Positions 42,995 through 54,742 of a DNA stretch of 64,000 bases are shown in pieces; positions within the stretch are counted from its first letter, which is position 1; each line of letters starts with the position of its first letter. The DNA comes from Pomphorhynchus laevis (taxonomy: Eukaryota > Acanthocephala > Palaeacanthocephala > Echinorhynchida > Pomphorhynchidae), in NCBI GenBank assembly GCA_012934845.2, contig WNNJ02000879.1:1-64000 (forward strand), given 5' to 3'. The position numbers and the translations under genes were made by a program. The notes beneath the pieces are model-generated. The model was not told the origin of the DNA, ran no database searches, and saw nothing but the letters and a program-made list of their open reading frames with translations.

Positions 42995-44233
42995 ATGCAA
43001 AGTAGTCAAGAGCCTTTTTCACTGAATATACTTCAGTGGAATTCGGGAGGTGCTTCTGCCCTTAGCCTTCTATCTGGTAGAGATGCGGATGTTATAGTCC
43101 TTCAGGAGACGCGGTCTATCCGTATCCCCCAGGACATTACTCGATTTATCCCCAAGCATATTTACACCCACTTCACTCCGTACATAACCCCTCCTCACGC
43201 CTCTTCATCTCAAGGTCTTTTAACCCTAGTTAAATGCTCCTTAAGATCATCCCTTCTTTTAAACTATTCTTGTCCAGCCCTGTCTTGTTTAGCTGTTTCA
43301 CTTTGTAAGAATGGTAAACGTATCAGCATAGCCAATATCTATATTAGGCCAGGGGAAATTCACAAGAACCGTGATCTCCTGGACCGTATTTTGGGTAGTG
43401 GCTATGACATGTTACTCGGTGACTTCAACGACAGAACTGGTCGTTGGATTAATGCAGCACTCCGCAGAGCCAGGAACGATTACCTTATTCACAAACCACC
43501 GTCCCCAACTTTTCATTGCTCAACAACTAATTCTCTCCTCGACATATTACTGCTTCATAAGATGTGGTTGTTGAAACCCATCTGTACTGAGCAGTCGCGC
43601 CAAAAACAGACCATCTCTCATGACCTAATTCGTTGGCGGATAGAGGAAGATACGTTGCTTAGAAGGAGGTTTCACTTTGATCCCATCAGAGTGGCTTTCT
43701 TTCAGGCGGCTATCCAACTCTTCCCCAGAATTGGTAATGAGAATTTGTCCGAATTTAATTCCTTCCTCTCCTCGCAAGCTAACGCGTTTCTTTCGACTAC
43801 CTATAAAGGTCATATTTACAATCCCACTCCAACAAAACTCAAGGTTTTGGCTAAAATGCTACGTCTTCCCAATGTCTCTGTTTCCGCCAGGCAGGCCATC
43901 TCGAATGAATACTGGAGCACTAGATATAGGTTCCAGCTGAGCAGGGATAAGGCGAACATCGCTCACCTTAACCCTTCTCAGTCTTCCTTCTGGAAGATAT
44001 TCAAGAAGGAGAAGTTTGTCTGTTGGAAGGATAGAGCTTTGGGTTGGATTGGTAATATAGGCCTTGATAATGTTTTGAATGAGTCAATATCCCTACATAA
44101 TTATGGAGCCACTCAATCTCCCCAACCAATCCCGCCTTGGGATGACTTCAGGAGCAGGGACTTATCTGTTACAGATATCCTTAACTCCTGGGGGCCACTT
44201 CCGGGCAGATCAACATCTAGTGGTATACGCTGA
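42995..44233 (+). CDS. Gamma LINE ORF2, endonuclease part
   Basis: APE-type endonuclease motifs: LNILQWNSGG (start), DADVIVLQETRS (catalytic Glu), IANIYIRPG, DMLLGDFNDRTGRW (catalytic GDFN) and SHDLIRWRI near the C-terminal end of the domain. A linker with LSSQANAFLSTTYKG and KIFKKEKF follows. The frame then runs into a deletion after ILNSWGPLPG and ends in a short out-of-frame tail. Confidence 0.85.
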   Translation: MQSSQEPFSLNILQWNSGGASALSLLSGRDADVIVLQETRSIRIPQDITRFIPKHIYTHFTPYITPPHASSSQGLLTLVKCSLRSSLLLNYSCPALSCLAVSLCKNGKRISIANIYIRPGEIHKNRDLLDRILGSGYDMLLGDFNDRTGRWINAALRRARNDYLIHKPPSPTFHCSTTNSLLDILLLHKMWLLKPICTEQSRQKQTISHDLIRWRIEEDTLLRRRFHFDPIRVAFFQAAIQLFPRIGNENLSEFNSFLSSQANAFLSTTYKGHIYNPTPTKLKVLAKMLRLPNVSVSARQAISNEYWSTRYRFQLSRDKANIAHLNPSQSSFWKIFKKEKFVCWKDRALGWIGNIGLDNVLNESISLHNYGATQSPQPIPPWDDFRSRDLSVTDILNSWGPLPGRSTSSGIR

Positions 44234-44831
44234 TGATACCACGGCCCTGTTCTCTGGACGCAGGTGCAAAGATGTCGCTTCGGACATCAGCTGTTTCTTT
44301 TTAAGATTAACAGACCAGCTGACCCTATCCAATCTTATTTTAAATTCATCTAAATCGCAGGTAGTTGTCTTTCATGGCACCCCTGCGACAAAGAAAAAAT
44401 TAAAGAGACTAGCACTCTCAGCTCTATCTTCTATATTGACTAATCAACCACTCCCTACCTTCACAAGTCGAGTAAAATACCTGGGGTTCACTGTTACGGT
44501 GAACTGGTCGGCGAAAGCTGACCTGGATAGACTTAAACGTATCCTGAAGAAAGCTAGGTGGGCCCTGAAACGGGCTCAGCATCTGTCGTTGAATGGGAAA
44601 ACCCAAGTGCGCCTCTGGGGTACTTGGGCTATCTCGGGATTAGTCTTCTTTTCGAGAGGACGTCCTCCAGAGCAAAGACTAAGGTTTCTCAAGCTCCTCA
44701 TCTCGCGATTACCGCGCATAGTCCGCCTAGATTGGATTCTTCGGGGGGTGATAGACCCCGGGTGGTTCAGTCGAAGAGCGGCGTGTTGGATTAGCTGGAG
44801 GGCTCAGATCCCGCTGGACCTGAGGCCGTAG
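44200..44831 (+). pseudogene. Gamma LINE ORF2, RT motif C and C-terminal part
   Basis: After the deletion, a shifted frame reads LVVYADDTTALFSGR (motif C), LILNSSKSQVVVFHG (motif D/E region), TSRVKYLGFTVTVNW, and ends IDPGWFSRRAACWISWRAQI and TAG. Motifs A and B are missing, so no active RT is possible here. Confidence 0.8.
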
Positions 44832-44956
44832 AATAAATAGAAGATTGAATGATTAACGAATTGATATTATTTTTGTCTTCTCTTGCATGTTTTGTTCTGT
44901 GTAACACGTTTTTTATCGGTTACAATTAAAAAAATCCTTATCTTATCTTATCTTGT

Positions 44957-45262
44957 TTTACAAGATACTATATGAATAAAAAATATGGTTAGAAAAACTC
45001 TCGTTTAAACTCAGAAAGAATGTCTTGGATCCTTATAGCTAGATCTAACGAAATTTTATTTAAATACATTCATAATAAAGGATACATTACAAAAATTGCC
45101 TTTTTCTAATAAAAAATAAAAAAAATCTATAAATCCTTAGTTGTTCGTATAGAAGGAGTTACGGTAAATGATAAGTCATTAAGAGTACTGGGAATGATAA
45201 AGAATATTCCGTCTTACGTAACTAACGAGAAAATAACGGAATTATGTTCTCAATTTATTATT
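44957..45262 (+). mobile_element. Delta-family LINE, ORF1 N-terminal piece
   Basis: Plus-strand frames read SLVVRIEGVTVNDKSLRVLG then IPSYVTNEKITELCSQF, which resembles the RRM-like part of a CCHC ORF1. The element is cut by the minus-strand beta LINE and seems to resume near 49,440 with its zinc knuckles. In-frame stops show decay. Confidence 0.5.
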
Positions 45263-45382
45263 TTTATTATTAGCATACAACAGCCGATGAGCGGTGGCTC
45301 GTTTAGCTGGATCTCAATGTAAAAAAAGTACAATGTCAGTAAAACAAAAAAAAGAAAAAAAATCCAAATCAGGTTCGACTTC

Positions 45383-48212
45383 CTATGAGAGCGATACACT
45401 GTTCAACGCACGCCGAAATTCTCGGATGTTCCGGCATTCAATTGCAGATGACGGGAGTCTGTTCCAACTGTTTATTACTCGATCTCTGATATCCTGATAG
45501 TGTCGATGGACTTTTCTACGATGTTTGAGCGCTAGTCGATGTCCAAGTAATTTCTCGGAGTTGCGTAGGCAAAACATGAAGTTGAGGGGATGAGTGGGCG
45601 ATAAAATTGACCTCCATACCAGCATAAGATCAGCTTTTACCAAACTTTCACAAACCGTTGAAACACCTAGGATTTCTAACTTCTGGTCAAACGGCAGGTC
45701 TTTGACAGTGGGAACAAGACGGGTAGCCGACCGGAGAATTGATTCGTAAGCCACAATGTTCTTGCACAGATGTGGATACGCTGCGGGAGGTGCGTATAGC
45801 ATTCGAGATTCGATGAGGGCCTTGCCCTCATCGAATCTCGAATGCTATACCAATAGTACGACGGCAATTAGCCGAAACTTTATTTACGTGAGCGCTCATA
45901 TCGAGCGTATAAAGCGTAGATACCCCTAAATCATCGATTTTATCTGTAGAATCAATCGGCATGTTTCCCATTTTATAAGAGCAACGAATGTCTGGGGAGC
46001 CGATCCGCATATGTCTACATTTAGTCGCATTTATCATCAGCCCATTAGATATACACTATTTATTTATGGAATCCAGGTCTTTTTGAAGAGCGCTAACATC
46101 GGAATCATCAATGATTCGCCTCCAAACCTTAATATCATCTGCGTAGGTAACACATTCCGACGTCAAGTTGTTTGCAATATCATTTACATATATATTAAAG
46201 AGAGTCGGACTAATGGCCGATCCCTGCGGGACGCCTGTCGTCATCATTGAGTAACCAGAAAGATAATGGCTTATGCGTACTGCAAACGAGCGGTTGCTTA
46301 CGAATGATTGAATCCAGTGTAACAAAGAGCCCCGTACACCAATGTTAGATAATTTGTTTACTAGCAAATTGGGAATAACCCTATCGAATGCTTTCGATAA
46401 GTCTATAAATATCACATCTACTTTGGAACCACTCCTCATCGAATCCACCCAGCTTGCTCTCGCTTTTACAAGGTTCGTTACCGTTGAGCGATTTGGCCTA
46501 AATCCATGCTGACTGGGGCTAAGGCGATTGTTAGCTTCAACGAAAGCGCTAAGGTGACGAAGAATCAATTTTTCTAATACCTTACAAGCTACAGATGTGA
46601 GACTGATGGGACGGTAGTTGGAAACCTGAAATTTATCCCCTTTCTTGAAAATTGGAAGTGCAATAGCTTTAGTCCAATCAGATGGTAGATAACCTGTGTT
46701 TAGTGAACTTCTAAAAATAGAAGCTAAGGGAACGTATATTGCATGGGCCAATTCCTTTAAGAGTATTGGAGGTATATGGTCAGGACCTAACGCGGCGTTG
46801 CGGGGTAATTTAAGTAGCTCGTGCAGTACCTCTTCATCGCTAAATTCAATGTTAGATATGACTACTCTAGGTAGAAGTACATTGTGTTTAGTTTGGATTA
46901 TACCATCGGGAATCGACACTCTATCTTCTTTGATAGCGAAATAGTCCATAAAATGGGCAGCTACATCAGTTGGGGAGGTCAAGATTGACCCATTGTCGGC
47001 AAATAGGTATGAACAATCTGTCGAGTGTATAGGACGTGGAAGTATGCTTTTGAAATCCACCCAAGGATTGTTATGAGTGGAGCGGCATATATTTGAGATA
47101 AACTGCGTTTTTTTCAGATTTTTCAAAATAGAAACCGTATTCCTGCAATGACGGTAGTGTTCAAAAGAAAGTTCCCCTTTTTTGTACGCATGGAAACATC
47201 TATCACGGTGTTTGATTAGAGCAAGCAATTCCGCATCTAACCATTTCGGATGTAGTTTTCGTCTACGCTTCTGACGTATCGGAGCAAAATAGTCGAGAAC
47301 ACAATGTAATGTGGTCTTAAAGTGATCCCAAGCTTCTTGAATGCCTGCTTTCGATGGGTCGGGCCAATACATACAGGAAATTATACTGCGCACGACATCA
47401 TAGTCGATCTTAAAAGGATTCGACGTTTTAACCGTTTCGACATATGGCCCGAGTGCGTTAAATTCTATTGAGATGGTAGAGTGATCGCTTGATCCTAGCG
47501 GAGGTCCGTATTTGACGTTTTTTATCAGATACGTTTCACTCGAAAAGCAGAGGTCAAGAATTGAGGAGTTATTACCCCTGTGACGAGTATCCCTGTGAAC
47601 ATGTTGGACTAAATGTAGATCATTTATCGTGTTTAAAAGCAGTAATGATTCGGGATCACATCCAGGAAGAGGAACGTAATCTATCCAATCAATTCGCGTC
47701 ATGTTAAAGTCTCATAATAAAATAACTTTTTGACCTTTGAATGTATTTTCAGTTATTGAGGATATAATCGACCCGGTTGGAGCGAATGGGGGTTATAGAA
47801 GACACCTAAAGAGAAAAATATGTTTTTATGGTCTGTTACAGAAACCCAAGCGCATTCACAAAGACTTGATTCATCGCACTCAATTGACATAACACGAGCT
47901 GTAAGAACTTCTCCAGCATATATGATCACTCCGCCACCACGGCAAATTTGCCGATCTGCTCGGATTATGGCGTACCCATTGATGGACATTTCTGAATCTA
48001 TGATGTGTGGTTTTAACCACGACTCTGTAAAAAACAAGTATTTCAAATGAGGTGCTGTTAACCAGAGGGAGAACTTCGTCCATTTTATTAATGAAACTTA
48101 AGACATTCGAATATAAGACCCGGAAGGCATGTGTGGAGTGTACTGGGTCGGAATACTCGTATCTCTTTTGGACATTTACTGTCACTTCTTGGGTAGTTTC
48201 GTTGCGACACAA
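45383..48212 (-). pseudogene. Beta LINE ORF2 (endonuclease-RT), broken
   Basis: The endonuclease part is split: FINKMDEVLPLVN in one frame, then TESWLKPHIIDSEMSINGYA and RGGGVIIYAGE in another. The main block (46,056-47,702, 548 codons) holds the end of the endonuclease (PPLGSSDHSTISIE) and the RT: NAALGPDHIPPILLKEL, YRPISLTSVACKVLEKL, SQHGFRPNRSTVTNLV, VIFIDLSKAFDRV (motif A), TTGVPQGSAISPTLFNIYVN (motif B), VTYADDIKVW (motif C). The C-terminus (45,383-45,802) has LLGHRLALKHRR and INSWNRLP. Confidence 0.85.
45794..45850. repeat. 27-bp-arm palindrome inside the beta ORF2
   Basis: 45,794-45,820 and 45,824-45,850 are exact reverse complements around a 3-bp spacer (GTATAGCATTCGAGATTCG...). It corresponds to a snapback duplication of the codons for GIAFEIR. 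Confidence 0.95.
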
Positions 48213-49054
48213 AGACTTCGCAGCTCCCCGATGTTTCCACCGTTGCCAATGGAACGAATCCAGAAACGAGTTGAAGTCCTGCGTCGCACTACACGAAAAT
48301 TTATGACGGTGAGGTTACTTTCACCGTTAGCTACTCTGTTACTAAGTTCGCTCTTTGCTTGTTTCAGTCGAGTTCTGTCCTCGATCGAAAGACCTCTGCG
48401 AAGGATCAATCCAGTACCTGCAAGATGATAACCGTATTTTAAAGCTAATGTACACATATCGGGCGTTGCTAATATGACCTTTAGAAGGCGTGGACTGTTA
48501 TCTGATATTATTTTCCCCAGTCTATAAAGGTGGAGAACTCTGAATTGCTGCAGCTCAGTAGGGGAACAGGTGTGTAATAGCTCAGAGAAGAAGGATTGTA
48601 CAGCTTTGACGTCATGCTGTACACGTAAATGGTTGTTAGTAGCAGATGATTCCCTTATATTAGCTATGATTAGACACTGAGATCTATCATAAGTCCGGCG
48701 AATAGGGGCAGTTAATGAGTTATTTAGGGAGACTGAATTGGAGTAAGAATTTGTAGATTTAAGTCGCAAGTCAGCTGATTGTAAAGAACTCGGAAGTCCG
48801 CTACATGATGTTACAGAGACAAACGAATTTGTGAAATCAGGTGTTTTCTTTTCGTAGCTCAGAGTGTTCTTGTCTAGATCTGCACATTTTTCAGGTGAAG
48901 TTTGAAAAGTCTGATCAAATGCTGTTGGATGATGTTGTGAATTGCAGTGGGAGATCCTTTCTTGACGCTGTGCAATAACATGAAGAGCTGGCGCCGACTC
49001 ATCGCCTTTCTCCTCGACAGGTTCAGCTTTATCCAATCGTGCGTCGTTACACAC
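48182..49054 (-). CDS. Beta LINE ORF1
   Basis: 290 residues on the minus strand. The N-terminal half is Ser/Asn-rich and low complexity. The conserved C-terminal domain (~residues 125-265) reads QCLIIANIRES, RVQHDVKAVQSFF, HLYRLGKIISDNSPRLLKV, LSIEDRTRLKQAKSEL and NGESNLTVINFRVVRRR. The same domain appears in three other LINE copies in this window. ORF2 starts 31 nt before its stop. Presumably an RNA-binding/chaperone partner of ORF2; the fold is not recognised. Confidence 0.75.
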   Translation of the reverse strand: MCNDARLDKAEPVEEKGDESAPALHVIAQRQERISHCNSQHHPTAFDQTFQTSPEKCADLDKNTLSYEKKTPDFTNSFVSVTSCSGLPSSLQSADLRLKSTNSYSNSVSLNNSLTAPIRRTYDRSQCLIIANIRESSATNNHLRVQHDVKAVQSFFSELLHTCSPTELQQFRVLHLYRLGKIISDNSPRLLKVILATPDMCTLALKYGYHLAGTGLILRRGLSIEDRTRLKQAKSELSNRVANGESNLTVINFRVVRRRTSTRFWIRSIGNGGNIGELRSLCVATKLPKK

Positions 49055-49439
49055 GCAATAATCACAAATAAAATGTTTACTTTCGTATCTCGCAATGTCA
49101 ATTTTTCACCTTTAAGAGTGTCCAAACATCGCATCCCTGCTTGTCGCATCCAACTTCCAAATGAACGTAGCCATCGTCTCTCTGTTTTTTTGCGAAATTT
49201 CACCGATTTCATTGTCTGTTCACAAAAATGTCGTTGATTCGGGTGATTTGTCGTTGATTTTCTTTGTCGTTGATTTAGAAAATATTTGTATGTTTATCAG
49301 AAACCAAAATTTTTTAAGGTCTTTAAATATTCGGAATACCGAATATTTTTTCGTAATTTTGAAGTGTTTAGTTTAATGTGGTGTTTAATTAGTGTTTAGT
49401 TTAATTTGGGTGTATATTGAAACGTAAGTGTAGAGATCG

Positions 49440-52400
49440 TGGTTAAGGGGAAAAGGGAGTGATCATCGAAGGGAGCAAGGAGGATATGCTACGATTTAAG
49501 GAATCTAAAAATGGTCTTGGAGGGCAATAAATTAAGATTATCATTTTAATGGGAGAAAATGCAGAGTGGTTGTTTCCACAATATTTCTATTGTCAAAAAT
49601 GGGGACATTACTCTTCAATGTGTAAAGAGTGTGATCCACGTTGTGTTCACTGTGCAGGGATACACCGAGCAGTGGAATGTACTCCTAAGAACATAGTCAA
49701 GTGTGCATATTGCGAAGCCAAGCATAAAGCCTATGATCACAGATGTAATGTTTTTGGCGTATTTAAAACAATTTAGTCAGATAAAATCATCGCCCTTAAA
49801 GTACAGTACGGTAGCAGAAAAAAATCTCCCGAAGAACCACATGTCGATATCGTCATGCAGGGTGTAGTGCGACGAATTACACAGATCACATGGCAAAACT
49901 GGAGGAAATAATAGTAACTCAACAGAATATGATCATCACATTAAATGATACTATTCGTACTCTTACCAAGAAAATTGAGGATTTGGAATCGATATTTTGT
50001 AAGTCTAAGGACGATTAATAATAATTAATCGTCCTTAAAAATTAGGTTTTTCTATTGTAAAATCGCAGGGAACCTTGGAGTAGCAATTTTGATTTGAAAT
50101 TTGAGGGGACTATTAGTGAATATATACATTAAACCCGGATTTGTTGGGAGGAAACAGGAAAAGAATAGGGTAGCTCGTGTATAGCACATAGCCAACTTAA
50201 ATTCCCATTAAATATTAGGAAATTTTAATAAGATAGATGGAGCTTTTTGTGAAAAAATACTGATTAATCGAATGGCGTTGGATTTACTGCCTCATTCACA
50301 TTTTGTAATACTAGGCACACACGTACTACTACTGATCTGGATTTTTCCTCACTTTCTAATAACATATTGAAATTGATTTGAAAAAAGAATATAGACTCGG
50401 GGATTCACGATTGCGGACACATGGAAGTAAGATAGGGTTGGGCCTGGCAAGAAATCTATAAAGACAGATTTTTTTCTAAATTGGAGGAAATTAGAAAATT
50501 TAATGATGAAGTAATTCAAGGCTAGATAAACTGGATAATACAGAAAATCTTACACAATCTTCGATAGCTTTTATTTCCGATACAATTAGGGTATGCAGTA
50601 ACCAATTCTACAAGAATGTTCCACGTTCCCCAAAAACATCTAATCGAATTATGAAAATAAAAAGAAACTTATGGTCTATAAAACACAACGGAGACAAGGA
50701 AGAAATCGAGCGGACTTGTATGTAACTCGAGAAAGAAACATTAGTCAATAATATTAGAAAGATTAAAGCTGAAGCAAAATACTCTAAACCTTGGTGGAGT
50801 ATAATAAACAAAATAAATATATAAACTGGAAAGATAAGGCGAAGCAAATGGATTGTCAAAGAAGGAGAGAAGGAAATAATGACAAAGATTTATGATTATC
50901 ACACTAAAAATCTAGGTACTGTTTCACAAGAAACTTTCTTGTGGATTTATAATTTAAAAAGAACGCTATGTAAAAATGATGATATTGTTATTGAGGATAT
51001 ATAAGCAGCTTGGCCTTAGGTACCTAAAGTCTCGACTATTGGTCTATCCGCACCTGCTGCAGCTATAGTACGTTTATATGACAAAAACAGAAAACGCATG
51101 GCTGAATTCATGCATAGGGAAAATTGCCAGTATTGCAGAGATACCGGTCAGGGTAAGATTATTCTTCTCCCAAAATCAAATATCATAAAATGTCCAAAGG
51201 ACATTCGCCCAATCACGACATTTAACAGTTTAAATATGATTTATGAAAAGGCTATTGCCCGCAAAATGTCAGATTTTATGAGGAATAAAAACTTATTTCC
51301 TGAGAACAACTTTGGTTTCCAAAAAGGGAAAAGTTCAAGCATGGCAGTTAATTGCATCAAAAATATCTTGACGAAGAATATACTTTCAAAAATAATATAT
51401 TCTTTAGATTTCACTTCGGCGTTTGATAAATTTCTTCACGAGTGCATATTTGAACAAATGATTAAACTTAATATTCCTTCTTACCTTGTGTTCATGACAT
51501 TTTGGGCAAACAAATCGAGATCAGCTAAAATAGATTGTTTCGACAATTAAAAGAGATTTATAAAAGAGGGAGCACATCAGGGCTCACCTATGTCGCCTAT
51601 ACTATTTACTTTAACTACATTACACCTAGTTAAGGGGATGAAAAACGATAAAATGGACTGTTGTGTCTTCGCAAATGACATTTCCCTTATATTTCATAGA
51701 TGGACGAGAGATTTGATTAAACTTGAAACGTATGTCGTAAAATTATACAATCCAGAGCAAGACATCTTGGTCTAATGTTGAATCCATCAAAAACAAAATA
51801 TATCACCTTTAACATGAAAAAATTCATTGGAAAATGAGAGAAAAAGTATATGAGAATACTTGGTAGTTATTTTACAAACAAAGTTAGATAATAAATACCT
51901 GGCTTTATCGAAGAAACTTTTCCAAAAAAATTCCGTTACTCTAAAAGGGCTTATAAATTAAATGCGTCTCATGATGAATGTATCAATATTTTTAAGGCAT
52001 TTTTGGACCAGCGTTAATGTTTTATGCGAGAAATCGTCCACATGAACAAAGGCAATTCTTTATAATACAGATATTTAAAAACATCTTTAAATACATAAAT
52101 TTGGATTCTAAAGTGGCGTTATGTTGGGAAATGTTGTTAATATACAAAAGCACGATCAGAAATTTATTGGAGAGAAAAGTCATGATAAAACTTAAAAATA
52201 AAAAGATCAGAAAGATATTTTTGGAAACTCATAATTCGTTGGACCCTAATATTGGTTGTAATTTTTTCATTGCCGCTTCCAGAGACGATATGACAGATAG
52301 TTTGTTACAAATTATCGGAATGAAGGACGATTATTCTAGAAGTTTTACAAGGCTGGTTAATGGGAATTTTTTGGAAAAAACCTCAATCAAGTGAAATGTC

Positions 52401-52470
52401 TTCTGGAAAGTACAAGCATCCGATGATATTTATAGACTTTCATCATTTTCATTATTATTTGTTTAAAAAA
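49440..52470 (+). mobile_element. Delta-family LINE, remainder, heavily decayed
   Basis: 49,549-49,776 encodes the ORF1 zinc knuckles: CVHCAGIHRAVEC and CAYCEAKHKAYDHRC, plus a first one that lost a Cys. The endonuclease region (49.8-51.0 kb) is too decayed to read. RT pieces lie at 51,098-51,550 (GKIILLPKSN, CPKDIRPITTFNSLNMIYEK, FGFQKGKSSSMAVN, YSLDFTSAFDK) and 51,590-51,775 (HQGSPMSPILFTL then FANDISLIF, where YADD has become FAND). Post-RT sequence runs to ~52,390. The 3' side is cut by the minus-strand alpha LINE. Confidence 0.75.
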
Positions 52471-54190
52471 GAGAGATTTATTTTAACGTTGCAAATGTGT
52501 GCCAGCGCACGCTTACATGACCACAACAAAACAAAAATGTAAATCATGTGTCGAGAAGGTGTGAACGGAGGAGGTGTTTGAATGTGATAAAGAAGCGAGC
52601 GCGGCGGACGTCGAGAGGAAGTTGATTCCAGTCGAGTGAGGCGGCGACGAGGAAGGATCGGAGATCATAGTTGTTGGAGTAATTAGGAACGTGGAGTAAG
52701 AGGGTATGACGAGAACGCAGCGATAGCGAGGTTGGGCGAGTGTCGTCTATGAAAGGAAGGTTGATAAACGACGAGGAGCCAACAGCGATGAGACGAAAAG
52801 CTACGAGAAGAAGGCGGAGTTTGATGCGGATGTGGATGGTGGGCCAGGAGAGTAGAGCAAAATATGTGGATGTGTGGTCGAAGCGACGAAGACGAAAGAG
52901 CACTCGAACGGCGGAGTTGATTATGCGTTGTAGGAGTAGGATTATGGATTTTGGAGAATTGGCGAAAAGGCTAAGGCAGTAATCGATTTTAGGAAAAAGA
53001 AACGATGAAAGAAGAGACATACAAGAACGGAAGTCGATAAGGGAGCGGATACGGCGGATGTCACGAAGAATTAAGTTAGACGAGCGGACCTTGTCACGGA
53101 CGAAGGGTTTAAGGAAAAGGTGATCATCGAAATGGAAGCCTAAGAAAGTGAGATAGTGGACTATGGGGATGATCGATGAGGCAAAAGATACAGTGGGAGG
53201 AGAGATGTTTGGTTTAAGGGGGAGGATCCACATTATTTTAGACTTGTCGGGGTTTAGAACGAGATGGAGATTGGAGAGACGTTCGTAGATAGAAGAAAGA
53301 CAGTTGGAGGCAGAATTGCGATATCATGTATGCGATGTGCGGGTGCATGATCATAGATTCGTATGTCATCGACGTATTGCATGACGTTAAAGGAGTAAAG
53401 TTTGATAAACGGAGAGAGATCGCCAAGCAGAAGAGAGAAAAGCAGAGGACCTAGGACAGAACCTTGTGGGACCCCTAAAAAATAGGGAGGGGAGAATGAT
53501 GAATTAGAAAAGACGCGAAAAGAACGGTCGGATAGATATGGGGCAAACCATGCTACGGAGGTGGAAGAAAAGCCGAAATCATAACGAAGGCGAGATAGGA
53601 GGACGGATTCATTGACAATGTCGAATGCGGAGGAGAGGTTGAGGGAGATGAGAACACTATGTAGAGCCTTGTCTCGAGAAATGAGTAAGAACAATGAAAA
53701 AGTAGGTTAGCGCGGTTCGGTAAAAATAAGGATGTAGGAGCTGATAAACCAGGACGGTATACAATTGCGAGATCTAGAGTGATTGGGTTAGAAGAACGAC
53801 AAGTGAGCAATTTAAAAGAGCAAGGACTGAAAGGGGAATTGATTTTGCGAAGAGACGCGGGGTGACGCGCGAATGCGACGATGCCGTCATGAATTTAGAA
53901 TTTATAAGGGCATGAGCTGTGGGGGCGGGCGGATTCGACTACTGAGCAACCGGCAGAGAGCAAACGGCGGATTGAGAGGTCGTTAGAATCGGAATGCCAG
54001 GATTCGGTGAGGCAGAAGAGATCGATTGATTGCTTAGTGAATAAGTTGAGGATGATATCGGATTTATTGAGAATAGATCTAGTGTTGAGGAGCCCGAGGC
54101 GGAAACCGTGTGTAATGGTGGTAGGGGCTAGTGGAGAAGACACATACGGGAGATGGAGCGCCATCGAATTTTTGGACGGGTGCGGACAAC

Positions 54191-54742
54191 TTAAACATTT
54201 CCGTCGATGTTTCGGATGGAGAGAGATGTTTCGCCGTTTTTCTCGCGACGGCGTTTTTCGATGCGGGCAGATGAGAGTTGAGCGATTTCGGAGGGGGTGC
54301 GATCGGGAAAAATGCGGGTGGCTGAAGCGGACATGAGTTTGAATCGTCGGAGAGGACAGAAGACGCGTGAGAACAATGCTTGAAAACAACTTTTATGTGA
54401 GGGGTTGGAAGGAATAGATTGAGAAGATTTATTTAGGCGGATGAATGTGACAGGAGAGATGTTGTTGAAAAAGGATGGGCTATCCGCAGGAACAAGAGAC
54501 GAGAGGATAGATCTGAAGGCGGAAACATCGTGGTCGAGACGTGCTTGTGGAGATAAAGAGGTGGAAGGAGTGATATTAGTGATGATGACGCAACGATCGC
54601 GAGAAGGAAAGCGTTTACGTAAAGGAGGACGAGTAACGTGAGTGGGTGAGATCACGATAGAAGAGCTGTCAGTTGATGATTTGGAGGGAATTGGTTTGAC
54701 AGCGGAAGACAAAGAGGATTTGGATAATAGAGAGGGTGGCAA
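54191..54742 (-). CDS. Alpha LINE ORF1, conserved domain
   Basis: 183 residues on the minus strand. Ser-rich N-terminus, then RCVIITNITPS, RLDHDVSAFRSIL, a partly scrambled middle, and RTPSEIAQLSSARIEKRR with GETSLSIRN at the end. The motif order matches beta ORF1 (RIDHDVxxVR...GExxLTIxNFRVVR), so the two families share this module. Confidence 0.7.
   Translation of the reverse strand: MPPSLLSKSSLSSAVKPIPSKSSTDSSSIVISPTHVTRPPLRKRFPSRDRCVIITNITPSTSLSPQARLDHDVSAFRSILSSLVPADSPSFFNNISPVTFIRLNKSSQSIPSNPSHKSCFQALFSRVFCPLRRFKLMSASATRIFPDRTPSEIAQLSSARIEKRRREKNGETSLSIRNIDGNV

Larger units (their letters stand above)
41590..44956 (+). mobile_element. Gamma-family LINE (I-like, CCHC ORF1), RT core deleted
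   Basis: 5' UTR from ~41,590, ORF1 41,683-42,960, ORF2 from 42,995, 3' UTR and a CTTATCTTATCTTATCTTG tail at 44,936-44,956. The element is complete at both ends, but an internal deletion near 44,210 removed the RT fingers and palm up to motif C. A second copy at 62.2-64 kb lies in the opposite orientation. Confidence 0.85.
45263..49237 (-). mobile_element. Beta-family CR1-like LINE, near full length
   Basis: Minus strand, 5' end near 49,237 and 3' end near 45,263. ORF1 48,182-49,054; ORF2 from 48,212 down to 45,383. The 3' UTR carries a GAGC-CACC-GCTC hairpin followed by GGCTGTTGTATGCTAATAATA, a TAA-type tail as in CR1. It is inserted inside the delta LINE. ORF2 is broken by a frame change near 48,040, a break near 47,730, a stop near 46,056 and an inverted duplication at 45,794-45,850. 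Confidence 0.85.
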
